Below, in pieces: positions 1-8,563 of a stretch of 35,973 bases of DNA; the stretch's first letter is position 1; every line of letters begins with the position of its first letter. A program made the position numbers and the translations under genes. Where the stretch lies: positions 1,436-37,408 of the forward strand of contig PBTY01000053.1 of assembly GCA_002729235.1 (NCBI GenBank), read 5' to 3'. The stretch comes from Rickettsiales bacterium. Lineage in GTDB: Bacteria; Bacteroidota; Bacteroidia; Cytophagales; Cyclobacteriaceae. The notes beneath the pieces were generated by a model. That model was not told the origin of the DNA and did not search any database. It was given only the letters and a program-made list of their open reading frames with translations.

Positions 1-2193
1 ACAGCTCGAATGGGACATACCTATCCTGGTGCAACGGCTCCATTTGGTATGGTTCAACTCAGCCCAGATACTGATACCATACCTTATGCGGTGAATGGCA
101 AGTACACTGGAGATGTATATAAATACTGTGCAGGTTATCAGTATGAAGACCAAACGGTTGTCGGTTTTAGTCATACCCACTTTAGTGGAACAGGTCATTC
201 TGATTTGGGTGATTTTTTGGTGATGCCTACTGTTGGAGTGCTTCAGTTAAATCCTGGAACAGCTAATAATCCTGAAAGTGGCTACAGATCTCGTTTTTCA
301 CATGATAAGGAAGATGCTGAGGCAGGTTATTATAAGGTTCTACTAGATGATCACGGTATTCAAGCAGAACTGACTGCCTCGACCAGAGTTGGTGTTCATC
401 GCTATACCTTTCCGGAAACAGATGAAGCCCATTTGATTCTGGACATGATGTATGGTATTTATAACTATGATGAGAAGACTACCTGGTCATTCATCCGCAT
501 GGAAAATGACACGCTGATCACTGGATACAAATCAACTAACGGATGGGCTCGTACTCGTACGATGTATTTTGCTATGTCTCTCAGTAAACCTGTGAAGTCT
601 TATGGTTTCAAGTCCTATGAAAAGCACCCTTACAAAGGTTTTTGGGGTCGATTTGATCAGGAGAATAACTTCCCAGAGGCAGCTAATGAAAAAATTAGAG
701 CGCACTTCGATTTTGATATGAAGGAAGGGGAGCAGCTCATTGTAAAGGTTGCATTGTCTCCAGTGAGTACAGAAGGAGCACTTAAAAACTTAAAAGCAGA
801 AGCAGGAGGTCTGGATTTTGATGCCATCAAACAGCAAACTCAAAATTCCTGGAGAAAGGAATTGAATAAGGTAGAGGTGAAGACTATCGATGAGCCTGAA
901 ATGACCAATTTCTATACGGCTATGTATCATGCATTTCTGGGACCAACAATTTATCAGGATGTGGATGGTCAATACAAAGGAATTGATCAGAACATCCATC
1001 AAGCGAATGGATTTACCAATTACACCAGCTTCTCACTCTGGGATACTTATCGAGCTTTACATCCATTATTCAATGTGTTGCAACCAGCTAGAAATCAGCA
1101 GATGATTCAATCCATGCTGGCTCATTACGATCAAAGTGTTCATAAAATGTTGCCCATCTGGTCGCATCATGCCAATGAAAACTGGTGCATGATTGGGTAT
1201 CATTCAGTGCCTGTGATTGCCGATGCGGTGATGAAAGGAAATGCTGATTTTGATATTGAGAAAGCCTTTGATGCCTGTGTGCAAACAGCTAACACCCGAT
1301 ACTTTGATGGAATAGGCGACTACATTGATATGGGCTATGTGCCAGAAGATAAGAGCCGCGCTTCTGTTTCTAAAACATTGGAATATGCTTATGACGATTG
1401 GTGCATTGCGCAGATGGCGAAGAAATTAGGTAAGCAGGAATTGTACGATGAGTTCATGAAGCGCTCAGAAAGCTACAAGCAAGTTTATGATTCAAAAACA
1501 GGCTTCATGCGTCCAAAACTATCTAATGGAGAATGGGTGGAAGAGTTTGATCCATTAGACACTCATTGGAAAGGATTTATAGAGGGGAATGCCTGGAATT
1601 ACAGTTTATATGTGCCGCAAGATCCTGCTTCTATGATAGACATGATGGGAGGAAAGAAGCAATTCACAGGACATTTGGATTCACTGTTTACAATGGAGCT
1701 TCCTGATAAGTATTTTGAACATACAGAAGATATTTCCAGAGATGGAATCATTGGTAACTATGTTCACGGAAATGAACCGTCACATCATGTAGTGTATTTG
1801 TTTGACTGGACAGATGAACCCTGGAGAGCTCAGAACAAGATTCGTATGATCTTGAAAGCCATGTACAAGCCAGCAGCCAATGGTTTGGGAGGAAATGATG
1901 ACTTTGGACAAATGAGTGCCTGGTATTTGTTTAGCTCATTGGGATTCTATCCAGTTGCGCCAGGTTCTGTTGATTATGCTCTGGGAAGCCCTGCTGTGGA
2001 GGAAGCTACTATTCACCTGGAGAATGGAAAGGACTTCAAGGTTGTTGCGAAAAACCAGGGTGATAAGAATGTGTACGTCAGTAAAGTGCTTTTGAATGGA
2101 AAGGAAGTGATGAGTAACTTCCTTACTCATGATGATTTAATGGCTGGAGGAGAGCTTGTTTTCTATATGTCCAATAAGCCTAAAAAGAAATAA
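1..2193 (+). CDS. GH92 family alpha-1,2-mannosidase (5'-truncated by window edge)
   Basis: Exo-acting, calcium-dependent alpha-mannosidase that would trim mannose from N-glycans or mannans, probably in the periplasm or at the surface. The reading frame is open from base 1, three codons ahead of the first visible ATG at 10, so the signal peptide and start lie outside the window. Counting from that ATG, motifs typical of GH92 are visible: GTGHSDLGDF near residues 60-69, HHANENW around Glu390, GNEPSHH around Glu589, and GGNDDFGQMSAW around 628-639, which carries acidic catalytic residues in this family. The 727 visible residues are nearly the full usual length. The GH32 gene follows after 16 bases on the same strand, so the two are likely co-transcribed as part of a polysaccharide-use locus. 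Family assignment is firm; the exact linkage specificity is inferred. Confidence 0.93.
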   Translation, partial: TARMGHTYPGATAPFGMVQLSPDTDTIPYAVNGKYTGDVYKYCAGYQYEDQTVVGFSHTHFSGTGHSDLGDFLVMPTVGVLQLNPGTANNPESGYRSRFSHDKEDAEAGYYKVLLDDHGIQAELTASTRVGVHRYTFPETDEAHLILDMMYGIYNYDEKTTWSFIRMENDTLITGYKSTNGWARTRTMYFAMSLSKPVKSYGFKSYEKHPYKGFWGRFDQENNFPEAANEKIRAHFDFDMKEGEQLIVKVALSPVSTEGALKNLKAEAGGLDFDAIKQQTQNSWRKELNKVEVKTIDEPEMTNFYTAMYHAFLGPTIYQDVDGQYKGIDQNIHQANGFTNYTSFSLWDTYRALHPLFNVLQPARNQQMIQSMLAHYDQSVHKMLPIWSHHANENWCMIGYHSVPVIADAVMKGNADFDIEKAFDACVQTANTRYFDGIGDYIDMGYVPEDKSRASVSKTLEYAYDDWCIAQMAKKLGKQELYDEFMKRSESYKQVYDSKTGFMRPKLSNGEWVEEFDPLDTHWKGFIEGNAWNYSLYVPQDPASMIDMMGGKKQFTGHLDSLFTMELPDKYFEHTEDISRDGIIGNYVHGNEPSHHVVYLFDWTDEPWRAQNKIRMILKAMYKPAANGLGGNDDFGQMSAWYLFSSLGFYPVAPGSVDYALGSPAVEEATIHLENGKDFKVVAKNQGDKNVYVSKVLLNGKEVMSNFLTHDDLMAGGELVFYMSNKPKKK

Positions 2194-2209
2194 GTTGTAA
2201 CTTCCTTAA

Positions 2210-3676
2210 ATGAGGAATCCAACACTAACCATTGGACTGGTATTGACCATCCTAATTGGTTGCACCCCAAAAACTCAAGAGTCTGTTGTTGAGCAGCCAT
2301 CTGATAGTCAATACCGGCCTGCATATCATTTTACTCCTGAATCAGGGTGGATGAATGACCCAAATGGCTTGGTTTATTATGATGGTGAATATCACTTGTT
2401 TTACCAGTACTATCCAGACAGCAATGTCTGGGGCCCTATGCATTGGGGACATGCCGTATCTACGGATTTGGTTCAATGGGAGCATCTTCCTATCGCTCTT
2501 TATCCAGATTCACTAGGATATATTTTTAGCGGGAGTGCTGCGATCGATTGGAAGAATACCACCGGGTTTGGTACAGAAGAAAACCCCGCCATGGTTGCTA
2601 TGTACACCTATCATGATCCGATTGGCGAGCGTAATGAAACTGTCGATTTTCAATACCAAGGTATCGCTTACAGTTTAGACAAAGGACGTACCTGGACGAA
2701 GTATAACGGAAATCCAGTGATTCCAAATCCCTGGATCAGAGATTTTAGAGACCCCAAAGTTTCATGGAATTCAGAAACCGAAGAATGGAATCTTATTCTT
2801 GCTGTAAAGGATCATGTCAATCTGTATACTTCTCCTGATCTGAAAGAATGGACAAAAGAAAGTGAGTTTGGCGCAGATCTAGGCGCTCATGGAGGAGTAT
2901 GGGAATGCCCAGATCTATTTAAGCTTACCGATCAGAATGGGGTTGCCAAGTGGGTGATGCTGGTGAGTATTAATCCCGGTGGACCTCAGGGTGGTTCAGC
3001 TACGCAATACTTTATAGGTGATTTTGACGGAAGTGTATTCACACCTATGGACTCAGTCATTAGATGGGTGGATTATGGTGCTGACAATTATGCTGGAGTT
3101 ACTTTTTCAGATGTACCTAAGGAGGATGGTAGACGCTTGTTTATTGGGTGGATGAGCAACTGGCAATATGCTCAGATAGTACCAACCTATGAATGGCGCA
3201 GCGCTATGACCATTCCGAGGGAATTAGTTCTCCAAAATACGGATGTTGGTTATTTACTCCGATCAATTCCGGTTATAGAAATGAAGTCTATATTCTCTGA
3301 GCAGACAGACTTAGCTAATGTTAGTGGCTCTTCTTTCAAATTAGAAGTAGACACTGATTCGGAGCAAGGAGGAATCACTTTATACAACGAAGTTGGTGAT
3401 AGCCTGTCAATCTTGTTTGATGAAAACTATTTATCAATTAATCGTGAGAATGCTGGGCTGGTGAACTTCAGTGAGGTATTTCCAGCAATTCATCGAGCTC
3501 CTTTAAATGGAATTGTGATTATTAGTCTAGATGTATATGTTGATAATTCTTCCGTTGAAGTATTTGTCAATAACGGAGATCTGGTAATGACCGATTTGTT
3601 CTTTTTTACTGAACCGATAAGTGGGGTAAAACCATCGGGAAGTACACTGGTACCGTACCTCCCGACCAAGAATTAA
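2210..3676 (+). CDS. GH32 fructan hydrolase (levanase/exo-inulinase type) lipoprotein
   Basis: Hydrolyses beta-fructosides such as levan, inulin or sucrose. The three GH32 signature motifs are all present: WMNDPNG at residues 47-53 with the nucleophile Asp50, FRDP at 179-182 with the transition-state stabiliser Asp181, and ECPD at 232-235 with the acid/base Glu232. The N-terminus is a lipoprotein signal with lipobox LIGC (Cys18), so the enzyme should be membrane anchored after export. At 488 residues it fits the family: a five-blade propeller followed by a beta-sandwich from roughly residue 350. It starts 16 bases after the GH92 stop and ends 10 bases before the convergent gene at 3686. Without a SusC/SusD pair in view the target polymer cannot be told. 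Confidence 0.93.
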   Translation: MRNPTLTIGLVLTILIGCTPKTQESVVEQPSDSQYRPAYHFTPESGWMNDPNGLVYYDGEYHLFYQYYPDSNVWGPMHWGHAVSTDLVQWEHLPIALYPDSLGYIFSGSAAIDWKNTTGFGTEENPAMVAMYTYHDPIGERNETVDFQYQGIAYSLDKGRTWTKYNGNPVIPNPWIRDFRDPKVSWNSETEEWNLILAVKDHVNLYTSPDLKEWTKESEFGADLGAHGGVWECPDLFKLTDQNGVAKWVMLVSINPGGPQGGSATQYFIGDFDGSVFTPMDSVIRWVDYGADNYAGVTFSDVPKEDGRRLFIGWMSNWQYAQIVPTYEWRSAMTIPRELVLQNTDVGYLLRSIPVIEMKSIFSEQTDLANVSGSSFKLEVDTDSEQGGITLYNEVGDSLSILFDENYLSINRENAGLVNFSEVFPAIHRAPLNGIVIISLDVYVDNSSVEVFVNNGDLVMTDLFFFTEPISGVKPSGSTLVPYLPTKN

Positions 3677-3685
3677 TTCGAATAA

Positions 3686-4918
3686 TTAAAGTCTGGTGTT
3701 CAGGACATTATTGAAAATAGAGCCGAAGGTGTAGCTCATTCCAACACCGAGATTCAATTTGCTGGTAGTAGCCAAAGCACGTTGCTGCAAGATGATGTCT
3801 TCTAGTGATGCTTCACCCTTAGGTAGGTTGATTTGGTCTCTGATCACCTGGAAATCTGCATTTACTCGCACCGAAAATCCTTTGAAGACACGAACCGATG
3901 CCCAGTTGTTGATAGATAATCGATTTTTGGAAGGATCATCCAGGAAATGAGATGCTCGAACACTTGAGAATATACTTCCCCAGTTTTTTCGGTATCTCAG
4001 GTTCATCGATACGGACTGAGTATAGTAATGATCTTTAATTACGTCAAAAATGGTAGTCTCAAGATATTTCTGAGTGTTATAGTTTAGTTGATAGGCAAAG
4101 GTGATTTCTCGCGTCAGCACCTCCTTGTAGTCAAATAAGGAATACTCAATGGCTGGAGCTACTGCAGATTTCAATTTGAAATTGTCTACCGAGTTGGTTC
4201 CAACATCTCCAAATACTCCTGCTGACCAATGATTGCCTAAACTTTTGACGATACTACCACCCAGAAATTTGCGATCTCTAATACTTGTGAAGGAGCTATT
4301 ATCTGATTCAGTAATTTTTAGCGTATTCTTATTATAGAAGCCATCTAGTCTTACCCGCCAATGTTCAGTCACTTTGTCTCCATCAAATCCAATGCTATAG
4401 TTAAACTCTTCACGGGTATCCTGATGCTCCATGTCCATGTTACCTCTAACTCCAAAAATCCAGTTGTTCCATGGATCTTCAATTTTTTCAGTGGTAGTTT
4501 CTGGCAACTCATGTAGCACCAATTCCAATTGGTCTGCCTGATCTGTATGTAATAGATAAGGAATGAACCCTTTCATTAGCGTCTCTTTCAATAAGTCTCG
4601 AATTTCATTGCCAGTAAGCGTTTTCGAGTAGTTAACGCTGAATTTATTATCAATACCCTCAAATCTCCCTTTTCCTGTGTACTCGATTTCATAGATCACT
4701 GTAGAAGGGTTTCCAGAAGTGTTAACCAGGACATAGATTTCGGCAAGGTCCTGATCTCTTACATGGTCCAGAAAAGTGATATTTTGACGCATATAATTAT
4801 CATCACATCCTCTACAATCAATTTGCGTCTTGATTGTCTTAGGAGTATCCGTAGCCTGACAAAAAACGGATGATGTACTGAAAACTAGAACTAGTAAGGT
4901 TAAATGGGTAAATTTCAT
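3686..4918 (-). CDS. Secreted protein with C-terminal beta-barrel-like region, function unknown
   Basis: A 410-residue protein with a clear Sec signal peptide (hydrophobic residues 5-20, ending FCQA). The N-terminal third has a CRGC pair near residues 35-38 and a short alpha/beta-looking stretch with YEIEY and FSVNYSKTL. The second half alternates polar and hydrophobic residues and ends in LGVGMSYTFGSIFNNVLNTRL-like strands, typical of outer-membrane barrels of Bacteroidota. I do not recognise a named family. It is convergent with the GH32 gene and has its own upstream region with a candidate promoter at 4947-4978, so it is probably monocistronic. An outer membrane location is inferred from strand pattern only. 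Confidence 0.75.
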   Translation of the reverse strand: MKFTHLTLLVLVFSTSSVFCQATDTPKTIKTQIDCRGCDDNYMRQNITFLDHVRDQDLAEIYVLVNTSGNPSTVIYEIEYTGKGRFEGIDNKFSVNYSKTLTGNEIRDLLKETLMKGFIPYLLHTDQADQLELVLHELPETTTEKIEDPWNNWIFGVRGNMDMEHQDTREEFNYSIGFDGDKVTEHWRVRLDGFYNKNTLKITESDNSSFTSIRDRKFLGGSIVKSLGNHWSAGVFGDVGTNSVDNFKLKSAVAPAIEYSLFDYKEVLTREITFAYQLNYNTQKYLETTIFDVIKDHYYTQSVSMNLRYRKNWGSIFSSVRASHFLDDPSKNRLSINNWASVRVFKGFSVRVNADFQVIRDQINLPKGEASLEDIILQQRALATTSKLNLGVGMSYTFGSIFNNVLNTRL

Positions 4919-4946
4919 TAATCGTAATTTTAACGTTAATTCATTG

Positions 4947-4978
4947 CAAATAAATTAACGAACGGCTCTTAACCCAAA
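4947..4978 (-). promoter_or_regulatory. Candidate Bacteroidota-type promoter for the barrel-like gene
   Basis: On the minus strand TTTG (4978-4975) is followed after 20 bases by TTTATTTG (4954-4947), close to the TTTG / TAnnTTTG consensus of Bacteroidota primary sigma factors with one mismatch in the -7 box. It lies about 30 bases ahead of the start codon at 4918. Short motif match only. Confidence 0.4.
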
Positions 4979-5025
4979 CAAAAATTAGTGAACAGGAATA
5001 TGTTAGTATGAACGGTAGAAATTGA

Positions 5026-5403
5026 TTATTCTTCAATGTAGAACTCGATCAAACTGTCAACATACACATTTTCCCAACCATCTGTAATGTCTTCAAAGGC
5101 TTCCTCCGGTATATTGGTTTGATTCACCTCCAATGATGTGCCTTTCTTGTGTGGGTGGAGTTTGATACTCACAGGAGATTCATGATCTTCTCCAAAATAC
5201 CAAACCTGATCAATTTGCTTCCCTTCATCAAAACGAACGTTTCTACCTATGATACTGTCATCCCAAAGAGAAAATTCAGTACCTTCTTTTTTCTCAAAAA
5301 CTGCCGGAGATCCAGTCCACAATTCTATACTAGGCCTAAAAGTTAATGCAGCATAAATTTCTTCAGGCTCAGCGGGGACGATGAAGTACTTCTTATAGTC
5401 CAT
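5026..5403 (-). CDS. SRPBCC (AHSA1-like) family protein
   Basis: A 125-residue single-domain protein of the START/Bet v1-like superfamily, closest in appearance to activator-of-Hsp90-ATPase homologues. Supporting features are the opening YKKYFIVPAEPEEIYAALT, the ELWTGSPAVFEKKEGTEFSLWDDSIIGRN-type central strand, and the helix near the C-terminus (GWENVYVDSLIEFY). Such domains bind hydrophobic ligands, but the ligand is unknown here. It begins 6 bases after the stop of the cyclase gene on the same strand, so the two form an operon. No signal peptide, so cytosolic. Family is confident, function is not. Confidence 0.85.
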   Translation of the reverse strand: MDYKKYFIVPAEPEEIYAALTFRPSIELWTGSPAVFEKKEGTEFSLWDDSIIGRNVRFDEGKQIDQVWYFGEDHESPVSIKLHPHKKGTSLEVNQTNIPEEAFEDITDGWENVYVDSLIEFYIEE

Positions 5404-5409
5404 GATGCT

Positions 5410-6093
5410 TTAATTAAAAATAGCGACTGCTCTAACAGGAGAGCCAGTGCCGCCTTTGATTTTTAAAGGTAGTCCGATAAACTGAAATGGTCCTTTGTTT
5501 ATTAACTGATGAAGGTTAATGAGGTTTTCGTAGTGTGTGAATCCCATTTCTCCACAGATGTGATGCACAGCCTGATTGGTTTTTCCTTTCACTCCGGGTG
5601 CCATAGACTCTACTCCAAAGGCAGCTATTTTTTGGACACCAAGCCAGATGGCTGCTTCTTCATCCAATCCTGGATTGTTTGGCCATTCCTCCGTATGGTA
5701 ATGTCTTCTATAATGATCGGTGTAGAGTAGGATGGTGTCTCCTTTTTCAATCTTTTGAGTATTCAGTGCTTTGATCAAGTCCTTTTTGGTAATCAATTCA
5801 CCAGGTGATTTCATCGATAAGTCCAGACAAAGTCCCCTGGTAATGAACATAGATAAGGGCATTCTATCGATCGTCACGTTCGAAAACTTCTTTCCCATAT
5901 GAGAAATGGAGTCTACATGTGTTCCGGTATGCTCACCAAGCTCCAACTTATTGACCGCAGGTGTATTCCATTTATCTTTAGGTTCATTGTTCCACTCTTC
6001 ATGAGTAGCATGTACGGAGACATTTACCTGTGGTTGTGTATGATGCACAGCCATTCCATCATAGATATCCTGACTTAGATCGATAATTTGCAT
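5410..6093 (-). CDS. Cyclase/kynurenine formamidase-like metal-dependent hydrolase
   Basis: Belongs to the Cyclase (PF04199) superfamily, which includes kynurenine formamidase. The metal-binding signature is clear: HTGTHVD at residues 55-61 followed by His65. The N-terminus MQIIDLSQDIYDGM is the usual family start, so the ATG at 6093 is preferred over the later Met14. The length of 227 residues is typical. A strong intrinsic terminator hairpin (6101-6129) ends only 8 bases before this start codon, leaving almost no leader; see findings. It is followed after 6 bases by the SRPBCC gene. No other kynurenine-pathway gene is visible, so the amide or ester substrate is unknown. Confidence 0.88.
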   Translation of the reverse strand: MQIIDLSQDIYDGMAVHHTQPQVNVSVHATHEEWNNEPKDKWNTPAVNKLELGEHTGTHVDSISHMGKKFSNVTIDRMPLSMFITRGLCLDLSMKSPGELITKKDLIKALNTQKIEKGDTILLYTDHYRRHYHTEEWPNNPGLDEEAAIWLGVQKIAAFGVESMAPGVKGKTNQAVHHICGEMGFTHYENLINLHQLINKGPFQFIGLPLKIKGGTGSPVRAVAIFN

Positions 6094-6100
6094 GGCAATA

Positions 6101-6129
6101 AAAAACCCTTCTTGCAGGCAAGAAGGGTT
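6101..6129 (-). terminator. Intrinsic terminator after the UPF0114 gene
   Basis: Perfect inverted repeat: AACCCTTCTTGC (6104-6115) and GCAAGAAGGGTT (6118-6129), with AAAAA at 6101-6105 giving a U-run on the minus strand. It sits 20 bases past the stop of the gene at 6149-6739 and directly ahead of the cyclase start codon. Confidence 0.85.
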
Positions 6130-6148
6130 GTATTAAATTTCTTATGAA

Positions 6149-6739
6149 TTAATGTCCTTCTTCTTCGTCATCTTCATCTGCGAACTTGATAGCAGCATGA
6201 TGTCCGTGTTTGTAGCTGTGAGTCGTTTTCTCAGTCAATGCCAGTAAGAATGCAGAGACAATGAAGACCATGTGGATAACAATCTCAATAACTACAGATT
6301 CTGTATCCTCTTTTACTCCAGCTTCTCTATAGTTAATGAAGGTTTTCAATAACTGAACCCCGGAGATAGATGCTAATGAAGTAGAAAGTTTGATTTTTAG
6401 TTGTCCCGCATCTAAATCTTCTAACCAAAGCGGTTTGTCTTCGTGAAGATCCACATCAATTCTACTAGTGAAAATGGAATATCCACCAATGGTAACCATA
6501 ACGACAAGGTTCATTACCATGGAAATATCTACCAGGGCCAGAATCGCAAGCATCATCTTGTTGTCATCAAATTCGAGCGTATTGTGGTAGAGGTGGAAGA
6601 GTTCCTGAAAAAATTTGAATAGGTAAAGAAAGGAAGCTAAAATTAATCCTGTATATAGAGGAGCTTGTACCCATCTACTCCAGAACATAAATCCTTCGAA
6701 GAAATTCTCAAACTTTTTTAGGCCTGAATCTTGTGCCAT
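6149..6739 (-). CDS. UPF0114/YqhA (TIGR00645) family membrane protein
   Basis: A 196-residue integral membrane protein with about four hydrophobic segments (near residues 25-45, 60-85, 118-135 and 150-168). The N-terminal KKFENFFEGFMFWSRWVQAPLYTGL and the central MNLVVMVTIGGYSIFTSRID are characteristic of the YqhA/UPF0114 family, whose function is not established. The C-terminal tail is rich in His, Asp and Glu (HGHHAAIKFADEDDEEEGH), which could bind metal, but that is only suggestive. It is followed by a strong terminator and appears to be transcribed alone. Confidence 0.87.
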   Translation of the reverse strand: MAQDSGLKKFENFFEGFMFWSRWVQAPLYTGLILASFLYLFKFFQELFHLYHNTLEFDDNKMMLAILALVDISMVMNLVVMVTIGGYSIFTSRIDVDLHEDKPLWLEDLDAGQLKIKLSTSLASISGVQLLKTFINYREAGVKEDTESVVIEIVIHMVFIVSAFLLALTEKTTHSYKHGHHAAIKFADEDDEEEGH

Positions 6740-6812
6740 GTTGCTTTATCTTAAGTTACTAAGCGAAATATACAATTTTCAATTTTGATTATGCGATCAA
6801 AAACGCTAAAAA

Positions 6813-7196
6813 TCAATTCTTGCTCGAAATTATTACAAAAGTACCGGATAGCATGTCATGTAATCCTTTTTTTTGCTGGTTAAGTTCTATGATGATAAAT
6901 CCAATAAAAAAAAGAAAGCCACTGATGATCTTGGTGGCGCTTCTCAGCAAGGATCGATAAATACTAATGTTTTCCATGGCTTGATTAGTAACCTTTATTT
7001 TAGCCATACGTTTTCCTACAGTGCCACCGTAAAATGATGTGGATAATACTTCATAAAAGAACGAAATGACGAAACAGGCTGCAAAAAGCAAGCGGTCAGA
7101 CACAATAATAAAGCTGAGCAGGTAAAACAATGGCAATAGAATGATCAAATCAATATTGTGTGCCATTATCCGTGTCCATAAACCAGCGTATGTCAT
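6813..7196 (-). CDS. RDD family membrane protein
   Basis: A 127-residue protein with the RDD-family layout: the opening GLWTRIMAHNIDLIILLPLFYLLSF contains the Arg and Asp positions that name the family, a second membrane segment lies near residues 34-50, then FYGGTVGKRMAKIKVTN, and a third segment at 88-106. Family members are small inner-membrane proteins, some reported as ion/proton antiporters, but the role here is unknown. It is divergent from the SRPBCC gene at 7251 with a 54-base shared upstream region. Confidence 0.85.
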   Translation of the reverse strand: MTYAGLWTRIMAHNIDLIILLPLFYLLSFIIVSDRLLFAACFVISFFYEVLSTSFYGGTVGKRMAKIKVTNQAMENISIYRSLLRSATKIISGFLFFIGFIIIELNQQKKGLHDMLSGTFVIISSKN

Positions 7197-7250
7197 ATTC
7201 GAATTTGTATTTTTCTACTATATTGATCAAAGAATAATTGGATTGCAACC

Positions 7251-8261
7251 ATGCGAGTAATAAAAATCGTAGTATTAATTGTATTTCTTTTAGTACTCGC
7301 CGTATTATCATTAATCTATTTCTTGCCAGACAAAGCACACATGGAACGTGAGATCGTGATCGATGCTCCTGCTAGTAAGGTATATCAAGATCTGATTTCT
7401 TTTCGCAATTTTAATAAATGGTCTCCTTGGGCCGCCAAGGATCCAAATGCTCAATACACGTACACCGGAGCCGACTTTGGGCCTGGTGCTGTAATCGCAT
7501 GGACTAGCGAGCATCCTGATCTAGGAGACGGATCTTTGGAGATTCTACTTACTGAAAAAAGTAAACGGGTTATCTGGGAAATGAAGTTTGATGGCTATGA
7601 GAGCACACCAACATCTTCCTTTTTATTAAATCCTGTAGAGGAAAGTAAGACAAAAGTAGTTTGGACCTATGATGAGGAAGGTATAAAAGGATTCTCTAAG
7701 ATATTTATGTTAGGAATAGATGGCTTCTTAGGTGGAGATTGGGAATCTGGACTTGCTATGCTCAAAGAGCGAGTGGAAAGTTTGCCAAACTTCAGTCTGA
7801 AGATATTTCCTGAAATGGTTCCCGGATTTCATTATTTGGGTATTAGGGACTCTAGTCTTAATGAACCTTCATTGGTAGATATGAAAATGACTTCTGACTA
7901 TGGAGAGATCAATGCATACATAAGAGCGTACGATTTAATTGTAACAGGTAAACCATTTGCGATGTACACAAAATCTAGCGATTTCAATATTGAATTCACA
8001 TGTGGTGTGCCCGTAATGGAAACAGATACGATCTATCATGACTTTTTACAACTAAACTATCAGGATAGTACACAATCCTTGGTGGGAGAATACTTCGGTT
8101 CTTATGATGGATTGGCCCAGGCTCATGAAGATATTATTAAGTTTGCCTCGTATTATGACTTTGAAATTATTGGATTGTCATGGGAAACGTACATTACTGG
8201 TTATGATTCGGAGCTGGATACCAACCAATGGCAGACCAATATTTACTACCCAGTGAAGTAA
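7251..8261 (+). CDS. Membrane-anchored SRPBCC domain fused to GyrI-like effector-binding domain
   Basis: Three parts are visible in 336 residues: one N-terminal membrane helix (about residues 5-25), a polyketide-cyclase/SRPBCC domain (about 30-178, opening EREIVIDAPASKVYQDL and with WSPWAAKDPNAQYTYTG), and a C-terminal AraC-effector-binding/GyrI-like domain (about 185-335, with FHYLGIRDSS and the paired strands ending GLSWETYITGYDSE). Both domains bind small hydrophobic or cationic molecules in other proteins. The arrangement recurs in Bacteroidota, but no function is known to me. It stands alone, divergent from the RDD gene. The next gene follows after a 302-base gap. Confidence 0.85.
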   Translation: MRVIKIVVLIVFLLVLAVLSLIYFLPDKAHMEREIVIDAPASKVYQDLISFRNFNKWSPWAAKDPNAQYTYTGADFGPGAVIAWTSEHPDLGDGSLEILLTEKSKRVIWEMKFDGYESTPTSSFLLNPVEESKTKVVWTYDEEGIKGFSKIFMLGIDGFLGGDWESGLAMLKERVESLPNFSLKIFPEMVPGFHYLGIRDSSLNEPSLVDMKMTSDYGEINAYIRAYDLIVTGKPFAMYTKSSDFNIEFTCGVPVMETDTIYHDFLQLNYQDSTQSLVGEYFGSYDGLAQAHEDIIKFASYYDFEIIGLSWETYITGYDSELDTNQWQTNIYYPVK

Positions 8262-8563
8262 ATATTGCCGAAAACCCAGATATCCATATTTTCTACTTTG
8301 TGTATCGCATTATTCGAAATTTCATACCTATTTTGTTGTAAATATTCGAATAGTTATAAAATCGGTAGAAAAACTTCAATAAATGAGGTGGTTGGAGGGC
8401 TAAATCAGTAATCTTTTCAATCGTACATCGATTTCATTGGATGATATGTAAAAAATTCCCGTTTACTTAATAAATCATCTAATAAAAGCATTAAATATTT
8501 GCGAATGTGATCAGTCATGCCCCACCTTTGTATCATAATTGATAACAAAACAAGAAAGCAATT
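8262..8563. other. 302-base intergenic region, AT-rich, carrying a promoter
   Basis: No open frame with coding character is seen on either strand. The only recognisable element is the candidate promoter near 8498-8530 for the following gene. The first 200 bases are AT-rich and contain no clear hairpin terminator for the upstream gene. Confidence 0.5.
8498..8530 (+). promoter_or_regulatory. Candidate promoter for the duplicated-domain secreted protein
   Basis: TTTG at 8498-8501 and CACCTTTG at 8523-8530, spaced by 21 bases, match the Bacteroidota TTTG / TAnnTTTG pattern with one mismatch in the -7 box. A start site about 6 bases further would leave a leader of roughly 28 bases before the ATG at 8564. 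Confidence 0.45.
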
